This document shows positions 44,093-52,284 of a stretch of DNA of 64,000 nucleotides, one piece after another; the stretch's first letter is position 1, and each line of letters starts with the position of its first letter. The notes beneath the pieces are model-generated. The model was given only the letters and a program-made list of their open reading frames with translations, ran no database searches and was not told the DNA's origin. A program made the position numbers and the translations under genes. Source of the stretch: an uncultured Allorhizobium sp. (GTDB taxonomy: Bacteria > Pseudomonadota > Alphaproteobacteria > Rhizobiales > Rhizobiaceae); NCBI GenBank assembly GCA_958439205.1, contig OY288189.1, positions 2,061,001 through 2,125,000 on the forward strand, in the 5' to 3' direction.

Positions 44093-44353
44093 ATGAACAA
44101 GGTCGTTGTAACAACTGAAATCGACGTCGGCCTGAACGAGGCGCTGGAAGAGATTGCGCGCTTCGACAACCGTTCTCCGGCCGACCTCGCTGATCAGGCG
44201 ATCCGCAATCTCGTGGAAGAACGCATGGCCACGCGCGAACTGCTGCATCACGGCCTAGGTCTCATCGATGCCGGTAATGTAAAGGCGGTCGACAGCGCTG
44301 CGATCCATCAGTGGCTTCTCTCGGATGAGGACGATTTCCCGCAGGGACGCTGA
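44093..44353 (+). CDS. Ribbon-helix-helix antitoxin (ParD/CopG-like)
   Basis: An 86-residue protein from MNKVVVTTEIDVGLNEALEE. Its N-terminal strand (VVVTTEID) and two helices (NEALEEIARFDN, SPADLADQAIRNLVEERM) form a typical RHH DNA-binding fold. The C-terminal tail (about 50-86), with a short helix and acidic end, is where such antitoxins wrap the toxin. It lies five bases before a RelE/ParE-type gene, so the pair forms a type II toxin-antitoxin module, normally autorepressed by the complex. It has AAGGAG upstream. Confidence 0.78.
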   Translation: MNKVVVTTEIDVGLNEALEEIARFDNRSPADLADQAIRNLVEERMATRELLHHGLGLIDAGNVKAVDSAAIHQWLLSDEDDFPQGR

Positions 44354-44358
44354 AGGCG

Positions 44359-44691
44359 ATGCGGCTCCGCTATCTGCCGACCTCCGAACTCGGCCTTCGC
44401 TGGATGCGCCGCTACTATCGGAGCCACCCGCAACTCGATGTCGTCGCGGTATCTGCTGCCCTTGCCCTGGCTGAGCAAACCATCCTGGCCTATCCGGAGA
44501 GCGCCGCACGCTTCGAAGATCTCGATAGGGTTAGAGAGTATCACATTCGTGGCACGCCGTTTTCGCTGCTCTACGCGATGACCCCTGACGAGGTCCTTGT
44601 CATCGACATTCGAGACGCACGCGGCCAGAGGAGTGCCGAGATCCTTCGGAAATTCCTGAGAGATATTTGCCCGTCGCTGCCAGATACCTGA
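44359..44691 (+). CDS. ParE/RelE-type toxin
   Basis: A 110-residue protein with the RelE/ParE fold layout: an N-terminal strand (MRLRYLPTSELGLRWM), two helices, then beta strands (REYHIRGTPFSLLYAM, DEVLVIDIRDARGQ). ParE toxins poison gyrase and RelE-type toxins cut mRNA on the ribosome; the residues seen do not settle which. It forms an operon with the RHH antitoxin and is followed by a good intrinsic terminator. It appears intact, with no frameshift. Confidence 0.75.
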   Translation: MRLRYLPTSELGLRWMRRYYRSHPQLDVVAVSAALALAEQTILAYPESAARFEDLDRVREYHIRGTPFSLLYAMTPDEVLVIDIRDARGQRSAEILRKFLRDICPSLPDT

Positions 44692-44773
44692 ATGCGCATC
44701 CCCCTGTGCACACCCGCCCTTTCGCCTTGACCTCGCCTTAACCCTTCGCCATTACACTGCCGACATTCAAACG

Positions 44774-44811
44774 AACCGCCCGCTTTGCCGGGCGGTTTTG
44801 TCGTTTTTGGA
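44774..44811 (+). terminator. Intrinsic terminator after the toxin-antitoxin pair
   Basis: AACCGCCCG (44774-44782) and CGGGCGGTT (44789-44797) form a perfect stem with TTTTG and a further TTTTT, on the plus strand between the toxin gene and the CDF gene. Confidence 0.85.
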
Positions 44812-44846
44812 ATTGCTGCTGCAATTCACTCGCATCTGCAGGGAAG

Positions 44847-45761
44847 ATGGCCATGGCGGCTGAAGACAGTAATCTGGTGCGGCGCATCGCCTTCTGGGGC
44901 ATTCCGCTTGCCTTCGGGGTCATGGGGCTGAAGCTTCTTGCCTGGTGGGTGACGGGCTCGGTTGCGCTGCTCTCCGATGGTCTGGAATCGACCGTCAATG
45001 TGATTGCCGCCTTCATCGCCTATTTCGTCATCCGCTATGCGCAGAAGCCGGCTGATGACGATCACCCCTATGGTCACCACAAGGCGGAATATCTCTCGGC
45101 GGTGCTTGAGGGCGTGCTGATCGTGGTCGCAGCCTTGCTGATCATCCGCGAGGCGATCCCGGCCTTGCAGAACCCCACTTTGCCCGAAGCGCCGTTCCTC
45201 GGCTTGGCGATCAATGGCCTTGCCGCCATCATCAATGCCGCCTGGGCAACGCTCCTGATCCGGGTCGGGCGCAGCCATCGCTCGCCGGCGCTGTCGGCCG
45301 ATGGCCAGCACATCATGTCCGACGTGGTGACCTCGATCGGTGTCATTATCGGCCTCCTTCTGGTGCTGGCGACTGGCTATGCCATTCTCGATCCGGTTCT
45401 CGCGATCCTCGTTGCCCTCAACATCATCTGGCAGGGCTGGAAGGTGATTGCGCAGTCGGTGGCAGGCCTGATGGACATCGCCGTGTCACCGGACGAGGCT
45501 GAGGCCATCCGCCAGGCCATCAAGGAGAATTCCGAAGGCTCGCTCAGCGTGCATTATCTGCGCTCGCGCCGGGCAGGGGCCGCGACCTTCGTTGCCTTCG
45601 ATCTGGTCGTGCCCTCGAAGATGACCGTGCGCGACGCGCATGTGATCTGCGACAGGCTGGAAATGGCCGTGCACAAGGCAGTGCCGGGCACGCGCGTCAC
45701 CATTCATGTAGAGCCCGAAAACGAAGTGGCGCATGGCGCCGGCATCGAATTCGGCCGTTGA
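44847..45761 (+). CDS. Cation diffusion facilitator (metal/proton antiporter)
   Basis: A 304-residue inner-membrane exporter with six helices and a C-terminal cytoplasmic domain. [11 protein letters not shown] (about 40-50, the Asp of helix II), [10 protein letters not shown] (about 72-81) and [14 protein letters not shown] (His and Asp of helix V) give the metal site. The His/Asp combination fits zinc, iron or manganese efflux. The C-terminal domain has typical CDF strands ([25 protein letters not shown]). The start may be 44847 or the ATG two codons on. queF follows after 17 bases. Confidence 0.9.
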   Translation: MAMAAEDSNLVRRIAFWGIPLAFGVMGLKLLAWWVTGSVALLSDGLESTVNVIAAFIAYFVIRYAQKPADDDHPYGHHKAEYLSAVLEGVLIVVAALLIIREAIPALQNPTLPEAPFLGLAINGLAAIINAAWATLLIRVGRSHRSPALSADGQHIMSDVVTSIGVIIGLLLVLATGYAILDPVLAILVALNIIWQGWKVIAQSVAGLMDIAVSPDEAEAIRQAIKENSEGSLSVHYLRSRRAGAATFVAFDLVVPSKMTVRDAHVICDRLEMAVHKAVPGTRVTIHVEPENEVAHGAGIEFGR

Positions 45762-45778
45762 GAATAAAAGGATATCCC

Positions 45779-46243
45779 ATGAGCAAGACTGATACGTCCG
45801 GGCTGACCCAGCTCGGCCAGAGCGTGGAAGCGCCGACCAGCCCCGAAACCGCCGTTCTCGAACGCGTGCCGAATGGCAATGCCGGCACGGATTATGTCGT
45901 GCGCTTCACGGCACCCGAATTCACGTCCCTCTGCCCGATGACCGGCCAGCCGGATTTTGCCCATATCGTCATCGATTACATTCCCGGCGACTGGCTGGTG
46001 GAATCGAAGTCGCTGAAGCTCTTCCTCTTTGCCTTCCGCAATCACGGTGCCTTCCACGAGGATTGCTCGGTCTATATAGCCAAGCGCATCGTCGAGCTGC
46101 TCGATCCCAAGTGGCTGCGGATTGGTGCCTACTGGTATCCACGCGGCGGCATCCCGATCGACGTCTTCTGGCAGACCGGCGAGGCGCCCAAGGGCGTCTG
46201 GCTGCCGGAGCAGGGTGTCGCCACCTATCGCGGTCGCGGCTAA
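45779..46243 (+). CDS. queF: NADPH-dependent preQ0 reductase
   Basis: A 154-residue type I QueF, converting 7-cyano-7-deazaguanine (preQ0) to preQ1 in queuosine biosynthesis. The catalytic Cys52 ([11 protein letters not shown]), Asp59 and the [21 protein letters not shown] block are all present. Length is right for the short bacterial type. AAAGGATATCCC precedes the ATG. It lies 17 bases after the CDF gene but has no functional link to it that I can see. Confidence 0.95.
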   Translation: MSKTDTSGLTQLGQSVEAPTSPETAVLERVPNGNAGTDYVVRFTAPEFTSLCPMTGQPDFAHIVIDYIPGDWLVESKSLKLFLFAFRNHGAFHEDCSVYIAKRIVELLDPKWLRIGAYWYPRGGIPIDVFWQTGEAPKGVWLPEQGVATYRGRG

Positions 46244-46321
46244 TCGCCAAGGCTTCGGGTGACTTCGGTCCCCCGAAGCGATAGCCTCCGGCATGTCCTT
46301 AACCGACCCGGAGCAGCCGAC

Positions 46322-46672
46322 ATGCCGAAATTTCTCGCCGTCTACACGATGAAGCACGAGGATTTCGCGCGCTTTCGCAACCTGCCCAAGGCCGAGCAGG
46401 ATGCCATCGATGCCGCCGGCATTCCGCAATGGATCGAATGGGAAGAGCGCAACGCGTCGGCCATCGTCAATCGAGGCGGCATGGTCGGCAGGACAACACG
46501 GGTCACCCGGGCCGGCGTCTCGCCGGCGGCGAATGCCATCTGCGGCTATCTGATCGTTGAGGCCGATACGGCGGAGGCCGCTGCCCGGCTCTTCGTCGAC
46601 CATCCGCACATCACGGTGTTTCCCGGAGATGGGGTCGATATCATGCCTTTCGTGACCGACCCGCCGGTGTGA
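46322..46672 (+). CDS. Small YCII-like hypothetical protein
   Basis: A 116-residue protein starting MPKFLAVYTMKHEDFARF. The overall pattern, an N-terminal strand, helices with WIEWEERN, a Gly-rich turn and a C-terminal GYLIVEADTAEAAARLF, resembles the YCII/ferredoxin-like dimeric alpha-beta barrel fold, but I cannot name a family with certainty. It is cytosolic. It is followed by a 397-base intergenic region. Confidence 0.65.
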   Translation: MPKFLAVYTMKHEDFARFRNLPKAEQDAIDAAGIPQWIEWEERNASAIVNRGGMVGRTTRVTRAGVSPAANAICGYLIVEADTAEAAARLFVDHPHITVFPGDGVDIMPFVTDPPV

Positions 46673-47069
46673 TATCTAGAAGGCGAGTGCTACTCTGGAC
46701 ACAACCGGCGGTGCCGGTTCTAACCATTTGTTCACGATATCTCGATATTCGTATTTTCGACAAATGGTCGCGGATGAAATTGTCTTCTGCGCAGTCCTTG
46801 TTCTCCGCGGTTGACCTCCGAGGGACATGCCGGTCGTGACGGGTTTTCACTTGTGAGATCCTGTCGAGCGGTGTGCTTCCGGTCACCGCAGGTCTCGTTC
46901 TTTGGCCCAATGAATGGGCTTCCCAACTTTTTTCGATTTGTGGTTCAGGGGCGTCAAAAGCGCAGCCTTACCTGCGAATGGTGTCCGATCGGCGCTGCAG
47001 TCACATGCGGCGGCGGCGCGACGTCCTGCGCCCTGGCTCCATGTTATTCGTGCCCGAAAGGAACACTTC
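46673..47069. other. Intergenic region upstream of the chemotaxis receptor gene
   Basis: About 400 bases without a convincing gene. CCATTTGT (46724-46731) and ACAAATGG (46760-46767) are a perfect 8-base inverted repeat spaced by 28 bases, within a stretch reading GATATCTCGATATTCG. It may be an operator for the methyl-accepting chemotaxis protein. I see no clear -10/-35 pair and no RNA gene. Confidence 0.4.
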
Positions 47070-48995
47070 ATGTTGGAAAAGCTCACAATCAGAAGCAAGG
47101 TGCTGTGCGCCCTGCTCGTTCTGGCAATCATGTCTACCGCCACCTCCGCCTGGCTGGCGGTCGCCCTCAACTCCACGAACCAGAGCTATCAGAGCCTGCT
47201 CACCCGCGAGACCGATCTGACGATCCTCGGTGCACGCGCCTCCGCCGCCATCTGGACCTCCGTCTCGATGTCGCTGCGCATGGCCGACATGGATCCGAAG
47301 TCCGAAGCGTACACAGCTCTGGGCGAGCGCTACGAGAAGAACTTCAAGACCGCCTATGAGCGCTACGGCCGGGTTAGCAATGAACTGCCGAGCCGGGCGG
47401 ATGCCATGAAGGAACTGATCGGATTTGTCGGCGAGTTGAAGGACAATCTCGATCAGATGCTGGCCGCTGCCGCAGCCGGCGATACGGCGAAGGTCGCTGA
47501 ACTGCAGAGCCAGCATGAAGAGCTCTTCGGCCAGCTCTCGACGCTCAGCGGCAATCACAATCAGGCCATGCAGGCACTGCTGACCGATGGCACGGCCGCA
47601 CTCGGGGCTTCCGTTCAGTCGACCACCTGGTCCAGCGTGGCCGGTGTCGCCATCGGCCTCGTCATCGCCTTTGCCGTCGCGCTCTACATCTCCCAGGTCG
47701 GGATCACACGGCCAATGCTTCGCCTGCGCGCCCGTCTTGCCGCTCTCGCTGCCGGCAATGTCGAGGAGGATATTCCCGGCCTCGATCGGTCGGACGAAAT
47801 CGGTCAGATCGCCCAGGCGGCGGAAATCTTCCGCGCCAATGCCAAGGATCGCGTTCGCCTGGAGCAGGAGGCCGAGGCCAATCGCAGCATGAGCGAACAG
47901 GAGCGCCTGGCCCGCCAGGAGCAGTCGCTGCGGGAAACCGAGGACGTGAAGTTTGCGGTCGACAATCTGGCGCTCGCCTTGTCGAAGCTTGCCGAGGGTG
48001 ACCTTTCCTTCCGCATCCAGCAGCCCTTTGTCGCCTCGCTCGACGGCGTGCGCACGGACTTCAATAATTCTGCCTCGAAGCTCGAGGATACGCTATCGCG
48101 GGTCGCCGCCAATGCCCGCGGCATCGATTCCGGCTCGAACGAGATCAAGTCGGCCGCAGACGATCTCTCCAAGCGCACCGAACAGCAGGCTGCCGCCGTG
48201 GAAGAGACGGCTGCAGCACTCGAGGAAATCACCACCACGGTCAAGGATTCGACAAAGCGCGCCCAGGAAGCCGGGCAGCTCGTCTCGCGTGCCAAGTCGG
48301 GTGCCGAGGCATCCGGCGATATCGTCCGCCGCGCCGTCATTGCGATGGAGAAGATCGAGCAGTCCTCGCAGTCGATCTCCAACATCATCGGCGTCATTGA
48401 TGAAATCGCCTTCCAGACCAACCTGCTGGCGCTGAATGCCGGCGTCGAGGCTGCCCGCGCTGGCGAAGCCGGCAAGGGCTTTGCCGTCGTTGCCCAGGAA
48501 GTGCGTGAGCTTGCTCAGCGCTCTGCCACGGCTGCGAAGGAGATCAAGTCGCTGATCACGACCTCCAACGAACAGGTTCAGGAAGGCGTGCAGCTGGTCG
48601 GCCATACCGGCAAGGCGCTGGAAACCATCGTTGCCGAAGTCCAGGAAATCAACCGCCATGTGCTTGCCATCGTCGAATCTGCCCAGGAGCAATCGTCGGG
48701 CCTGCAGCAGATCAACACGGCTGTGAACCAGATGGACCAGGATACGCAAAAGAATGCCGCCATGGTCGAAGAGACGACGGCTGCGAGCTACGGTCTGGCG
48801 CAGGAAGTCGTGGCCCTGAACGGGCTTCTCGCCCAGTTCCGGGTGGTGGACCACGGCGCACCGGTTGGGTCGCGTCCCCGTGCGGCCACTGCTGCAGAGA
48901 CCCATCGACCGTCGCCGGCCAAGGCGCTGGGGCGCAAGCTTGCCACCGCCTTCCACGGCAATGCCGCGGTCAATGGCGACTGGCAGGAGTTCTGA
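47070..48995 (+). CDS. Methyl-accepting chemotaxis protein
   Basis: A 641-residue chemoreceptor from MLEKLTIRSKVLC, with AAAGGAACACTTC upstream. It has membrane helix 1 (about 13-30), a periplasmic four-helix-type sensor domain (about 35-185), helix 2 (about 190-210), HAMP (about 212-265) and a long cytoplasmic coiled coil. The signalling tip has IIGVIDEIAFQTNLLALNAGVEAARAGE-type residues and the VVAQEVRELAQRSA segment; EEI- and Q-E-rich stretches are methylation regions. The ligand is unknown. It ends WQEF, a CheR/CheB-tether-like pentapeptide variant. A terminator follows. Confidence 0.92.
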   Translation: MLEKLTIRSKVLCALLVLAIMSTATSAWLAVALNSTNQSYQSLLTRETDLTILGARASAAIWTSVSMSLRMADMDPKSEAYTALGERYEKNFKTAYERYGRVSNELPSRADAMKELIGFVGELKDNLDQMLAAAAAGDTAKVAELQSQHEELFGQLSTLSGNHNQAMQALLTDGTAALGASVQSTTWSSVAGVAIGLVIAFAVALYISQVGITRPMLRLRARLAALAAGNVEEDIPGLDRSDEIGQIAQAAEIFRANAKDRVRLEQEAEANRSMSEQERLARQEQSLRETEDVKFAVDNLALALSKLAEGDLSFRIQQPFVASLDGVRTDFNNSASKLEDTLSRVAANARGIDSGSNEIKSAADDLSKRTEQQAAAVEETAAALEEITTTVKDSTKRAQEAGQLVSRAKSGAEASGDIVRRAVIAMEKIEQSSQSISNIIGVIDEIAFQTNLLALNAGVEAARAGEAGKGFAVVAQEVRELAQRSATAAKEIKSLITTSNEQVQEGVQLVGHTGKALETIVAEVQEINRHVLAIVESAQEQSSGLQQINTAVNQMDQDTQKNAAMVEETTAASYGLAQEVVALNGLLAQFRVVDHGAPVGSRPRAATAAETHRPSPAKALGRKLATAFHGNAAVNGDWQEF

Positions 48996-49027
48996 TCCAC
49001 CGGATCAGCTCCGATCCAACAGATGAG

Positions 49028-49063
49028 GAAGGGCGGCGCGATCCCTCGGGCCGCCCTTCTTCG
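49028..49063. terminator. Bidirectional terminator after the MCP gene
   Basis: GAAGGGCGGC (49028-49037) and GCCGCCCTTC (49050-49059) are perfect arms, followed by TTCGT. It lies between the convergent MCP and ABC ATPase genes. Confidence 0.7.
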
Positions 49064-49100
49064 TATTTCCGTTTCGACGCGGCGCTTCGAGCGCCGTCGA

Positions 49101-49856
49101 TCATAAGGCCTGGGCCGCACTGATCGAGGAGACGAAGCGCTTCGTGCGCTCGCGCACTGGATTTCGGAAGATCTGCTCGCCGGTCCCGGTTTCGACCACG
49201 ACGCCGGCTTCCAGGAACACCACCTGGCTTGCGATCTTCGAGGCAAGGCGAAGATCGTGCGTGGCGATGACCATGGTCGTGCCCTCGGCTGCCAGCTGGC
49301 TCAATACATCGACCACTTCACCGGCCAGTTCCGGATCAAGTGCGGAGGTGGGCTCGTCGCAGAGCAGGACTTTCGGTGAAGGCGCAAGGGCGCGTGCGAT
49401 CGCCACGCGTTGCTGCTGGCCGCCTGACAGTTCCGACGGCCAGGCATCGGCCTTGTGGGCCATGCCGACCTTTTGCAGAAGCTCTGTGGCGCGGGCATGG
49501 GTCTTGTCGCGCGACCATTTCTGCACCGTGATCAGACCTTCCATGACATTCTCGATCGCGGTCCGATGCGGGAAAAGCTGGAAATTCTGGAAGACCATGC
49601 CGGTCTCGCACCGGATCTTCTGGAGTTCCGCAAAGGCAACCTTGCGGCCCGGCGTGAAGTCGATCCCGTGGGCGCCGATCTGCACCCTGCCGGAGGTCGG
49701 TTGCTCCAGAAGGTTGATGGAGCGCAACAGCGTGCTCTTGCCGCCGCCGGAGGGGCCGACGAGCGCCGTCACACTGCCCTCGGGGATGGAGAGCGAGATG
49801 TCGTTGAGGATGGTCGCCTCGCCGAAGCGCTTGACGATATGGGAGAGCGTGATCAT
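49101..49856 (-). CDS. Amino-acid ABC transporter ATP-binding protein (cystine-type)
   Basis: A 251-residue ATPase with Walker A GPSGGGKST, signature LSGGQQQRVAIARAL, Walker B VLLCDEPTSALD and the H-loop VIATHDL, typical of polar-amino-acid importers (GlnQ/TcyN class). It overlaps the permease gene by four bases (ATGA), so the two are translationally coupled. With the binding protein it makes one importer; by that binding protein the substrate is probably cystine or a similar amino acid. Confidence 0.9.
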   Translation of the reverse strand: MITLSHIVKRFGEATILNDISLSIPEGSVTALVGPSGGGKSTLLRSINLLEQPTSGRVQIGAHGIDFTPGRKVAFAELQKIRCETGMVFQNFQLFPHRTAIENVMEGLITVQKWSRDKTHARATELLQKVGMAHKADAWPSELSGGQQQRVAIARALAPSPKVLLCDEPTSALDPELAGEVVDVLSQLAAEGTTMVIATHDLRLASKIASQVVFLEAGVVVETGTGEQIFRNPVRERTKRFVSSISAAQAL

Positions 49857-50533
49857 CGGTTGACCTCCAGCATGCCGCCATAACGGGCGAAGCGGGTTTC
49901 GAGCCGCGCCTGCAGCGCCGACAGGACGGAGCTCAGCGCCAGGTAGATGAGGGCCGCCTGGATGTAGAGGATGAGCGGCTCATAGGTCGTGGCGACGATG
50001 CGCTGGGCCGACTGGAAGAGCTCCGGCACGGTGATGGCGGCGGCAAGCGAGGTATCCTTCACCAGCGAGATGAAGGTGTTCGACAGCGGTGGCACTGCGA
50101 CGCGTCCGGCCTGCGGCAGGATGGTGCGGCGCATGGCCTGACCCCAGGTCATGCCGGTCGAATAGGCCGCCTCCCATTGTCCCTTCGGCACGGACGAGAT
50201 CGCCGCGCGGATGATCTCGGAGGTATAGGCGCCGACATTCAGCGTGAAGCCGATCAGCGCGGCGGAAAAGGCATCGAGCAGGATGCCGACGCTTGGCAGA
50301 CCGTAGAAGATGACGAAGAGCTGCACGAGAAGCGGCGTGCCACGGATCACCCACACATAGAAGCGCGCGAACAGCACCAACGGACGCGCCCCAAACAGCC
50401 GCGTAACCGCTGTGATCAGGCCGAGCGTGATGCCAAAAGCGAAGGATAGCAGCGTCAGGGGAATGGTGAACTTCACCCCGGCCCATAGCAGAGTCGGCAG
50501 CGAGGTCAGCATCAGGTCGAGCCAGTGCGGCAT
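49853..50533 (-). CDS. Amino-acid ABC transporter permease (cystine-type)
   Basis: A 226-residue inner-membrane permease of the HisMQ/GlnP type. It has about five helices and the conserved EAAYSTGMTWGQAMRRTILPQA loop that docks on the ATPase. The start at 50533 (MPHWLDLMLTSLPTLLWAG) follows AAGGATACC; a longer frame to 50608 is less likely. It lies 159 bases after the binding-protein gene, a gap holding a perfect palindrome. Confidence 0.9.
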   Translation of the reverse strand: MPHWLDLMLTSLPTLLWAGVKFTIPLTLLSFAFGITLGLITAVTRLFGARPLVLFARFYVWVIRGTPLLVQLFVIFYGLPSVGILLDAFSAALIGFTLNVGAYTSEIIRAAISSVPKGQWEAAYSTGMTWGQAMRRTILPQAGRVAVPPLSNTFISLVKDTSLAAAITVPELFQSAQRIVATTYEPLILYIQAALIYLALSSVLSALQARLETRFARYGGMLEVNR

Positions 50534-50667
50534 TGGGGGTATCCTTGAGAACGGGAACCGAAACGATTTTGCGGCAGGGACGAAAAGCGCCCCTGCCGCA
50601 TTGGACAATTAAGATGTATTTGCCCCGACCGAGAGGCTAAGCCGCTGCGACCGGTGGCGTTCTCACA

Positions 50668-50685
50668 CCTCCCCTCGAGGGGAGG
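50668..50685. repeat. Perfect 18-base palindrome between binding protein and permease
   Basis: CCTCCCCTCGAGGGGAGG is self-complementary along its full length. It matches the CCTCCCC...GGGGAGG core of the larger repeat at 35480-35628 and looks like a minimal copy. In the transcript it would form a hairpin eight bases past the binding-protein stop and could trim or attenuate the mRNA, giving more binding protein than permease. Confidence 0.7.
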
Positions 50686-50692
50686 GTAGAGA

Positions 50693-51466
50693 TTACTTCG
50701 AGACGTCCTGGCCGAAATAGGTGTCGGCGATCTTCTGATAGGTGCCGTCGGCCTTGATGTCTGCCAGCGCCTGGTTGATCGCGGCGACCAGTTCCGGGTC
50801 ACCCTTGCGCACGATGATGCCGGAGGCATCGGCTTCGGCCTTTTCGGCGGCGATCTTCACCGGCGCGTCGGGCTTCTGCTTCTTGAAGTCGAGGAAGGAG
50901 AGGCTGTCATTGATCGTGGCGTCGGCGCGGCCGGTCAGGACAAGCTGGATCGACTGGTCGAAACCATCGGTGCCGACGAGTTCGGCGCCGGCCGCTTCGG
51001 CGATCTTGCCGAAATTGCTGGACAGTGACTGGGCAGACGTCTTGCCGTTTAGATCCTCGAAGCTCTTGATCTCTTCATTGTCGTTCTTGACGACCAGCAC
51101 GGCCTTGGAAACGATATAGGGATCGGAGAAGTCGTACTTCTCTTTGCGCGCCTCGGTGATGCCGACCTGGTTGATGACGGCGTCATAGCGGTTGGCGTCG
51201 AGGCCGGCGATCAGGCCATCCCACTTGCCTTCGATGAATTCTGCCTTGACGCCGAGCTTGGCGGCGACGGCTTCGCCGATTTCGACATCAAAACCAACAA
51301 GCTTGTTGTCGGCATTGTGGAAGGTGAAGGGCGCGTAGGTGCCCTCAGTGCCGATCTTGATGACGCCTGCCGCCTTGATCTGGTCGAGGTTCTCGCCGGC
51401 GAAGGCCTGCGGGAAAATGAGGGTCTGCAGGGTTGCAGCGACTGCGATCGTCTTGAGCCAACGCAT
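50693..51466 (-). CDS. Amino-acid ABC transporter substrate-binding protein (cystine-type)
   Basis: A 257-residue periplasmic binding protein with a signal peptide (IAVAATLQTLIFPQAFAG). GTEGTYAPFTFHN near residues 39-51 and GFDVEIGEAVAAKLG are typical of the FliY/TcyJ cystine-binding branch. FSDPYIVSKAVLVVK and a C-terminal YFGQDV are further family traits. No cysteine is present in the mature part. It is first in the operon, and an inverted repeat lies about 95-115 bases upstream. Confidence 0.9.
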   Translation of the reverse strand: MRWLKTIAVAATLQTLIFPQAFAGENLDQIKAAGVIKIGTEGTYAPFTFHNADNKLVGFDVEIGEAVAAKLGVKAEFIEGKWDGLIAGLDANRYDAVINQVGITEARKEKYDFSDPYIVSKAVLVVKNDNEEIKSFEDLNGKTSAQSLSSNFGKIAEAAGAELVGTDGFDQSIQLVLTGRADATINDSLSFLDFKKQKPDAPVKIAAEKAEADASGIIVRKGDPELVAAINQALADIKADGTYQKIADTYFGQDVSK

Positions 51467-51559
51467 CGGAAGGTCCTTTCATTGCATAATTCGGTGTCGC
51501 CGTCTTCGCAGATCGCAGCCCCTGAGGGATGAGAGAAAAGAGCAAATAAAATGGGCAAA

Positions 51560-51582
51560 TGAGAATATTTTGCTCATTCTCA
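51560..51582. promoter_or_regulatory. Inverted repeat upstream of the amino-acid ABC operon
   Basis: TGAGAAT (51560-51566) and ATTCTCA (51576-51582) are perfect arms with nine bases between, in an AT-rich stretch about 95 bases before the binding-protein start. A second overlapping inverted pair, GAGCAAA and TTTGCTC (51540-51546 and 51569-51575), shares the region. This fits a regulator operator, the identity of which is unknown. Confidence 0.45.
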
Positions 51583-51626
51583 GCCTTCGTCGCTTGGCTT
51601 GGCGCGGTCTGTCGGCGGACCGAAAC

Positions 51627-51675
51627 GCAAAACCGCCGCGAAGGTTCCGGCATGGAACCGGGCTTCGCGGCGGTC
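51627..51675 (-). terminator. Intrinsic terminator of the HupE-like gene
   Basis: On the minus strand ACCGCCGCGAAG pairs with CTTCGCGGCGGT across an inner GGTTCC/GGAACC hairpin and is followed by TTTTGCGTTT. It lies about 40 bases after the HupE-like stop. Confidence 0.8.
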
Positions 51676-51711
51676 GAATGAAAGAGCCGTTATGCGGCCC
51701 GAAGGGTGGTG

Positions 51712-52284
51712 TCAGCCGAAGGCGATCGCGGCACCGCCGATAACGGTTGCAAGGCCGAGGATCCGTGCGACAGCCGGGCCGAAGCGGGTGACGCCAAGGC
51801 CGAGCGCGATGCCGGCGCCATGCAGGGCGGCGGTTGCGATCAGGAAGCCGAGGCCGAAGGAGAGAGCACCGGCGGCACCCAGTTCACCGCCATGGGCATG
51901 GCCATGGAAAAGGGCGAAGATGCCGACGACGGCGGCCGACGCTGCGACCGGCAGGCGCACGGCGGCTGCGACCAGCAGGCCAAGGCCGATGACCGAAGCA
52001 AGGATCGCCGGCTCGACGAAGGGCAAGTCGACGCCTGCAACGGCGAGGCCGAAGCCGACAGCCATCATCGAGACGAAGGCAGCCGGAACAGCCCAGAGCG
52101 CGCGGCCGCCGATCTGGCTTGCCCAGACACCCACGGCGACCATGGCCAGGATGTGATCGGCGCCGAAGAGCGGGTGCGAGATGCCTGCCATCAGCGAGCC
52201 ATGGGCTGCCGGATCCAGGTGCGCGAAGGCGGGGCTTGCTGCCAGCGAGAGCAGGGCGGCGGTGAATGAAAGGCGCTTCAACAT
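51712..52284 (-). CDS. HupE/UreJ-family metal transporter-like membrane protein
   Basis: A 190-residue protein with a signal-like N-terminus (LSFTAALLSLAASPAFAHLDP) and about six helices. HPLFGADHILAMVAVGVWA near residues 37-55 is the family's H-x4-D-H metal motif. HGHAHGGELG near residues 127-136 is a His-rich segment, and LHGAGIALG comes near the C-terminus. HupE/UreJ proteins import nickel or cobalt for hydrogenase, urease or cobalamin. No urease or hydrogenase gene lies here, so the metal is uncertain. Confidence 0.88.
   Translation of the reverse strand: MLKRLSFTAALLSLAASPAFAHLDPAAHGSLMAGISHPLFGADHILAMVAVGVWASQIGGRALWAVPAAFVSMMAVGFGLAVAGVDLPFVEPAILASVIGLGLLVAAAVRLPVAASAAVVGIFALFHGHAHGGELGAAGALSFGLGFLIATAALHGAGIALGLGVTRFGPAVARILGLATVIGGAAIAFG

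Noticed and set aside
41698..44169. Long open frame antisense to trpE(G)
   Set aside because: It covers the leader, attenuator and all catalytic motifs of trpE(G) on the other strand and resembles no protein.
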